A DNA stretch of 64,000 nucleotides from Gyrodactylus bullatarudis (lineage: Eukaryota > Platyhelminthes > Monogenea > Gyrodactylidea > Gyrodactylidae): assembly GCA_012064415.1 (NCBI GenBank), contig SSNU01000042.1, forward strand, positions 467,822 through 531,821. Reading direction: 5' to 3'. The notes beneath the pieces were generated by a model that was not told the DNA's origin, ran no database searches, and saw only the letters and a program-made list of their open reading frames with translations. Positions within the stretch are counted from its first letter, which is position 1, and each line of letters opens with the position of its first letter. Positions 59,001 to 64,000 of the stretch are shown here, piece by piece. Position numbers and translations under genes: made by a program.

Positions 59001-62000
59001 TATTTTGAATAGAATTCAATCTGGACATGGAATCAAAGTGAGACCTCTTTGATCTGCTCGGAGCATACGTTGAATTTGTAATTTGAGAAGTTTTCTCATC
59101 TTTAGTAACATTCTTACTGATTGAATGTGGGGCTTCGTTGAAGATCAAGGCCATCGTCAGACGATGATTCAGCTTGTAATGAGGATAATAGCGACTGAGT
59201 AAGTTATCAAGCTGATCAACAATCCGAAACTTGGCAAACATGAGGCGTATGGCTATTGAGCCATATACAAATAGTTTACCAGAGAACAGGGATACCATGG
59301 GAGTGGATCGATCAGAGAAGAAGGGCTGTTCAGTTCGAATATACTTAATCAAATCACGCTTTTTGAATAGGAAATCAATGAACGAGGCTGATGTATCTCC
59401 ATCTTTATCACTATTAAAGTCTGTTATATACATCAGGCATTGAATTGAATCAAAGAGTTCAACGAGATTGGTTGATTCACTAAAGTTGTTCTAAAAAATT
59501 AGATTATAATTAGATTAATAATGAGAGTAATTTCTTTCTATTTCAAACCAACTGCTATTATTTTCTTGATAGCGTCCGCGTCTTTTTGATAGCAGTATAT
59601 GCCTTCACGGCCTTTTAATTCGTCCTTGTTCAATTTGAAAACCTGAAGCAGCTTACTGAAAAAAGTGCCTGCTTTTGCTGAAAACTTTGCCGGTATAACA
59701 TTGCATGCATCACAAATGCTTCTATTAAAGAGGAAGAACCGTAAACAAAGGGTGTACAAACATGATACCTGGATCTCATCCCAGTTATCGATACACTTTT
59801 CATTTTCATGAGCAGGATCGATAAACTTTTGAAAGTTTTCAGAAAGAAATTGATAAACTCTAGGAGAATTCGACCATCCAAGTAGGCTGGTGAGAATTTG
59901 GAATACTCGATCAACAATTTCGAATTGATTAGTTAAAAGGAGTTTGAATAAAAAGTCAGAATCTGCAAGGCCCTGCCAATCTGTTAGAAATTTATCAATC
60001 ATTTGAGTTAGACAGGAGAGGTCAACATTTTTATTTCTGATCTCGTCTCTTGTGTAAATGGTTTTTTCAGGCAACTGTAATCTTATGATGCTAACCAGGT
60101 CGAATATTATGAGTAAAAGTATCTTGATAATATTCTGCCCAACATATGAGCCCCATGGACCTTGGTGGGTTTTCAAACGCTCTGCTACCATGATACAGGT
60201 TAGCTTGAAAATTTTCGTCATTAGGGAGAATAGGCTCTCAAAAAATGTTTCCATGCTTCTGTCTATTCTTGCTTGTATCCATGTTGAACTGATTGAGAAG
60301 AGGGCTAAATAAAATCATTCAAAGAGAAACTCACTTTGTTATGATGTAGTGGATAATATTGAGAACATAGGTTAACCGTTTAACATTTGCAAATGGATTT
60401 TTCTCGAGACATTCGCCCAAGAAGGAATGCCCCCAGTCATAGAGAATGTCAAAGGACGTAACAAAACTTTTGATGCTCTCACAGTTTTGTGTTTTATGAC
60501 AAGAGGCTGTATTCCGGTTGGCCAAGTGATGACAAGTCTGCACAGCCAAGAGATTCGCCAGGAAACCTGGCAGAACGTCTTGACAGTAGTTCTTTTTTCT
60601 CTCTCGAAGACGAAGACTTTCTGTACATTGAGATGCTGATAAATCGTTGGTGAGACAGTAGTAAATTGGAGACATTTCAGAAAGATTTGCTGAAGCCATT
60701 ATTATATTGAATACCTTTTCAGAATTTAATAATTCATGAGTATACCCAAGTTAGGTTGGTATAAAAACTCACAAAGCATGGACATCCGATAATATTTCCA
60801 AGGTAATTCTTTCTCTCATACTTGTGGGGAAGACTTAGAGAGATGTCAACATTGTTGAGAAGAAATGCTTCATCGAAAAAGTTGGTTACAGCTGCAAGAA
60901 CCTGGAAATCGGAGGAGGAGACGGGCATTTGTTGAAAGAATCGTTCCAGGTTAGAATTCTTTAAGGAGTTTGTTACGCAACCGATGGGATTTATGATCGA
61001 ATTACTTAGGAGCTTGTATTTAGGATAGGATCTTAGATCATTATTCTTCATAAGAGTACAAGAAGCGGTGAATCGGTCAAGTGCGTCTACTAAACTTTTG
61101 GCATCTGTGGCAGCATTCACCCTTCGAATGCTCGTGCAAATATGAATATGCGGAAGAGAACTCTTGAATAGCTTGGTCAGCATCAGAGCTAAATTTAAAT
61201 CCACTGGACATCTGAATAAAAATATTTTATGGTCTAATTTGACAAGGTAAATATCATCATTAGACCAACTTTTCTAGAATCCCTTTGAGTGGAGGTTTAT
61301 TATTGACGAGAACATTGACAAGCTCTTCAGTTTCACAATGAGCAACTAACCATTTGTGGCCAATGGCAACTTTGACCAATTCAGAAGTGTCTGAATCTGG
61401 GAGACTGTTACCATCATTAATTGTCATGATTGATTCAATCTTTTCAAAAGCAGTCTGCTGAGCTTCATCAAGGTTGATTAGGGTGAGGAAACGATCTAAT
61501 CTCTCACAGACTGCAGGATCACTACGATTGAAAACCTCCATGGCCATCAAGGTTAAATCTTCTTTTTGAATTTGTCTCTTGAATGGTTTGGGCTTTTCGG
61601 AAATTTCATTCGACGAGAGTTCTGTAATGTTTTCAGTGTTCATTGTGGAGAAGTCCATTTCAACAGTCTCAGTATTGTATGATCTCAGGAAAGAATTGGG
61701 CCAAGGCCAAATAAACACGTTGAGTAAACGACTTGGAATGAAAACTTTAGGAATTCTATATATAAAATGTAATAAAACCAAGGTTATCTTGTGAGTCAAG
61801 GTGGTTATTTTTCCAATTTTAACTTACACATCAATATTTGTTCGTAGTGTACAATTGAAAATGATCAGAGTCAGACATTCGACAACGATCCCTCTGACAT
61901 ATTCACTCTCAGTGAAAAAGGCAATAACTGTTGTAACAAGACATTAATGATTAATAAGGATAATAAATAATCGTAGATGATGTAATGTATTTGACAAGAT

Positions 62001-63727
62001 AAATGGCTTTCATTATATTTTTTGAAAATCACAAATTTTGATTGACAGAGCTTATTACATGGAAATTGACTCACTTCTGATCAGATTGATGATATCCTTT
62101 GGTCGATTGGCAATGTGTAGACGAAAGTCTCTATCGAACCAGAGAGATTTCAAGATTATCTTCAACCATCCGGCCACAGCCAACTTGACTTGTTTATCAG
62201 ACCAATCGATCGGAGTGAGACGATTGTTTTTACCCATAACAATGGGTGTATTTGTAGCTAGCCAATCTGACATGACACAGTAGCCGTGAAAGGAATCTCG
62301 CCATATACGAATTGCCTTGCAGTTGTCAAATATTTGAGTCAAGTGTTTAATGGCAAAATGTCGATGGAGAAATTCATTGGACTCGTCCCGATAAATGTCA
62401 AGGCAAATTTTAATACTATCGTAAATGTTGTTCTTTTGAAGGAGTAAGCTTGAGTAATGATCAATGTCAACGTTGCAATCCTTGCAGAGCTCTTCAAACG
62501 TCATGGTAGTCCACAGGTTCATCGAGTCAAATGGACGAATCATAATGTCTCTCAGGTTGATTCCATTGTCATTATTATCAAGGGAGGTTGAAGGCTTATT
62601 GTTTTTATCAAAACTATTGTTGTAATTTTCTGATTCTTCAAGGGATAAATCGAGGCTAGCATCATTACTTGAGGCCTTGGTGGCTCTTTTTATCTTGTAG
62701 CTGTTGTTATTAAATGTATTCTGATTGTAATCATAAAAGGTGGCACTTTCATCATACTTTGTATCGAGACCGATAGATTTGACCATGTAACTTGGTTCTC
62801 TCGCCAACCAGTCAATGACTACATCATTAGCTTCCTTACGAACGATTTCGTTACTATGAAACAATAGACGAATTGCAGAATAGGGACAAGAGTTGTGCGG
62901 GATAGTATTGGACTCGTCATAATTATTTTTAAGCTTGAGGTTCCAATCCAAACTGAGTCTCATGATCAGCTTGTGTAGTTGGCAGTTGAGTATTTGATCT
63001 TTTTGAGTTGGCGATGACTTGCCCTTTGATAGGGCAGGAGTCAGTAGTTGTGTAGCCAAGGAAAGAATCAAGGGTAGTACTGAAGAATCAAATTGCACTG
63101 TCTTTTTATCCTCATAGTTGAGTGAATTGAAGAGGCATCTTTTCTGATCGGACGAGTACAAATGTCGAGAGTCGAGAATCCTCAATAGGATACGTTTTGA
63201 TAAATTTTTAATCTGTTCATTATAAGAAGAGTTATTTTATTTCAAAACATGATCAAGAGAGAATAAAGGACTTACTTCTGGAGAGGGATCGTTTAGGCCA
63301 AACTCTATCATTTGATGGAGGAATTCAAATTTGAGGAAGAATATGATATTCTTATTAAACTGATAATTCATGGGATTTCCCATCGACTTGGCACAGAGCT
63401 TTTTCTACACCAAACAAACACATATATGTCTTGATTGGCAATAAAATTCGATTAATAACCTACCTCAATTAGGTCGTTTACAACGGAATAGGCTGTACAA
63501 CGAATCTTTTCCTTCTCAGAATTCATAAAATGAAAGAGTATCCTAACAAAGGTTCGTTTATTCTTGTGATCTTCCTCCGTGTCCCCCTGGCTTGTTTCAT
63601 ACATTGAGAGCAAGACCTTGAGGACATCTTCCAGGTAATTCTCCTCCCCGATAATACTGATGAGGGGAAAACTTTCGACTAATGCCATGCACTTTTTACT
63701 GAAACTAGTATCATTCGGAATGTTAAT
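56011..63727 (-). CDS. Large helical scaffold protein, rotatin-like (tentative), 5' end outside window
   Basis: Thirteen minus-strand exons join in frame: 63464-63727, 63276-63404, 62075-63212, 61828-61927, 61270-61755, 60773-61211, 60335-60714, 59553-60288, 57891-59490, 57578-57828, 57129-57520, 56713-57068, 56501-56635 and the terminal 56011-56444. Two donors are GTTGGT. About 2,150 residues are visible, almost all amphipathic helix with Leu-rich segments and no catalytic motif, signal peptide or membrane span. Near the C-terminus, WLRLLLNLTYTQHGQDIIL and LMLVILRNLSFHKSIKSMI look like armadillo repeats and recall the C-terminal armadillo part of rotatin (Drosophila Ana3), a centriole-assembly scaffold of similar size. 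One stretch (IRSFTTRCKEWFHNLVE) also resembles part of SMG1, but no kinase domain follows. Existence and exon chain are well supported; identity is not. Confidence 0.75.
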
Positions 63728-64000
63728 CTATGGAAGAGTTTAAATAATTGATAGATTATAAAATGATCACAAGTTATCAGTAATAGAGCCTCAAAAATTA
63801 TACCTATTCTCTCTGTTCTGAAAATCATACATTTAAAAAAACAATAATTTTTTCTATTATGATATCTGGGTTCTAAGTTATGAGGTCTTGAATTGTATTT
63901 CATTCATATCAATGATATCAATCTACATTTTTTGAGGTAGAGAGATGGTTTTCATTATTTAACAACTTGCTACCAATAATTCTAAAATTACAATTAACTT
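63728..64000. other. Upstream intron or flank of the scaffold gene
   Basis: AT-rich sequence 5' of the exon ending at 63727, which begins with an acceptor and so has an upstream exon outside the window. A minus-strand frame at 63679-63903 is not supported by splice signals. Confidence 0.4.

Noticed and set aside
56011..63727. SMG1-type kinase as identity of the large minus-strand gene
   Set aside because: One short segment resembles SMG1, but no PI3K-like kinase or FATC domain occurs before the stop at 56011, and the C-terminus looks armadillo-like.
1..64000. CRISPR arrays, tRNA or rRNA genes
   Set aside because: No regularly spaced short direct repeats and no cloverleaf or rRNA-like block was recognised; the window is eukaryotic nuclear DNA.

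Overview
The window is nuclear DNA of a bilaterian animal. Genes are split by GT-AG introns, mostly 40-80 nt, that usually end in TTTAG or TTTCAG. AATAAA signals follow several stop codons. The proteins are animal-specific: a laminin-B/Ig basement-membrane protein, a Cys-loop receptor and pyruvate dehydrogenase phosphatase. Exons are noticeably richer in G+C than the very AT-rich introns and spacers. The phylum cannot be fixed by eye. Very small introns (26 and 31 nt) and strings of micro-exons suggest a compact, fast-evolving lineage; flatworm-like, mesozoan-like or mite-like animals are all possible.

Region 1 (1-19.9 kb, + strand) is the 3' part of one giant gene, with about 46 exons and about 5,280 codons in view. 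A laminin IV-type module and a decayed laminin-EGF module are followed by a long array of Ig-like modules. This is the order of perlecan domains III and IV. The gene stops after the Ig array with no laminin-G (domain V) part. Many modules in its second half have lost both Ig cysteines.

Region 2 (20-34.4 kb) holds compact ordinary genes arranged as three head-to-head pairs. The first is a small basic/acidic nuclear-type protein (-) with a Rab18-like GTPase (+). The second is an orphan type I membrane protein (-) with a ten-finger C2H2 protein (+). The third is mitochondrial pyruvate dehydrogenase phosphatase (-) with a nicotinic-type Cys-loop receptor subunit that has an unusual pore (+).

Region 3 (34.4-56 kb) is a turbulent accessory region. 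It has a protein-kinase-like gene on the - strand, a diverged pseudokinase-like gene with an in-frame stop on the + strand, scattered copies of their exons in both orientations, and a Lys/Glu-rich gene built from phase-0 micro-exons. It also has transposase relics (ISXO2-like, mariner-like, DDE_3-like), a terminal-inverted-repeat element and several large inverted repeats, including a nested fold-back with matching 178-bp arms.

Region 4 (56-63.7 kb and beyond, - strand) is the 3' part of a large all-helical scaffold gene with 13 exons in view. It is most like a rotatin/Ana3-type centriole protein, but that identification is tentative.

All coordinates come from reading splice sites and frames by eye; no searches were run.
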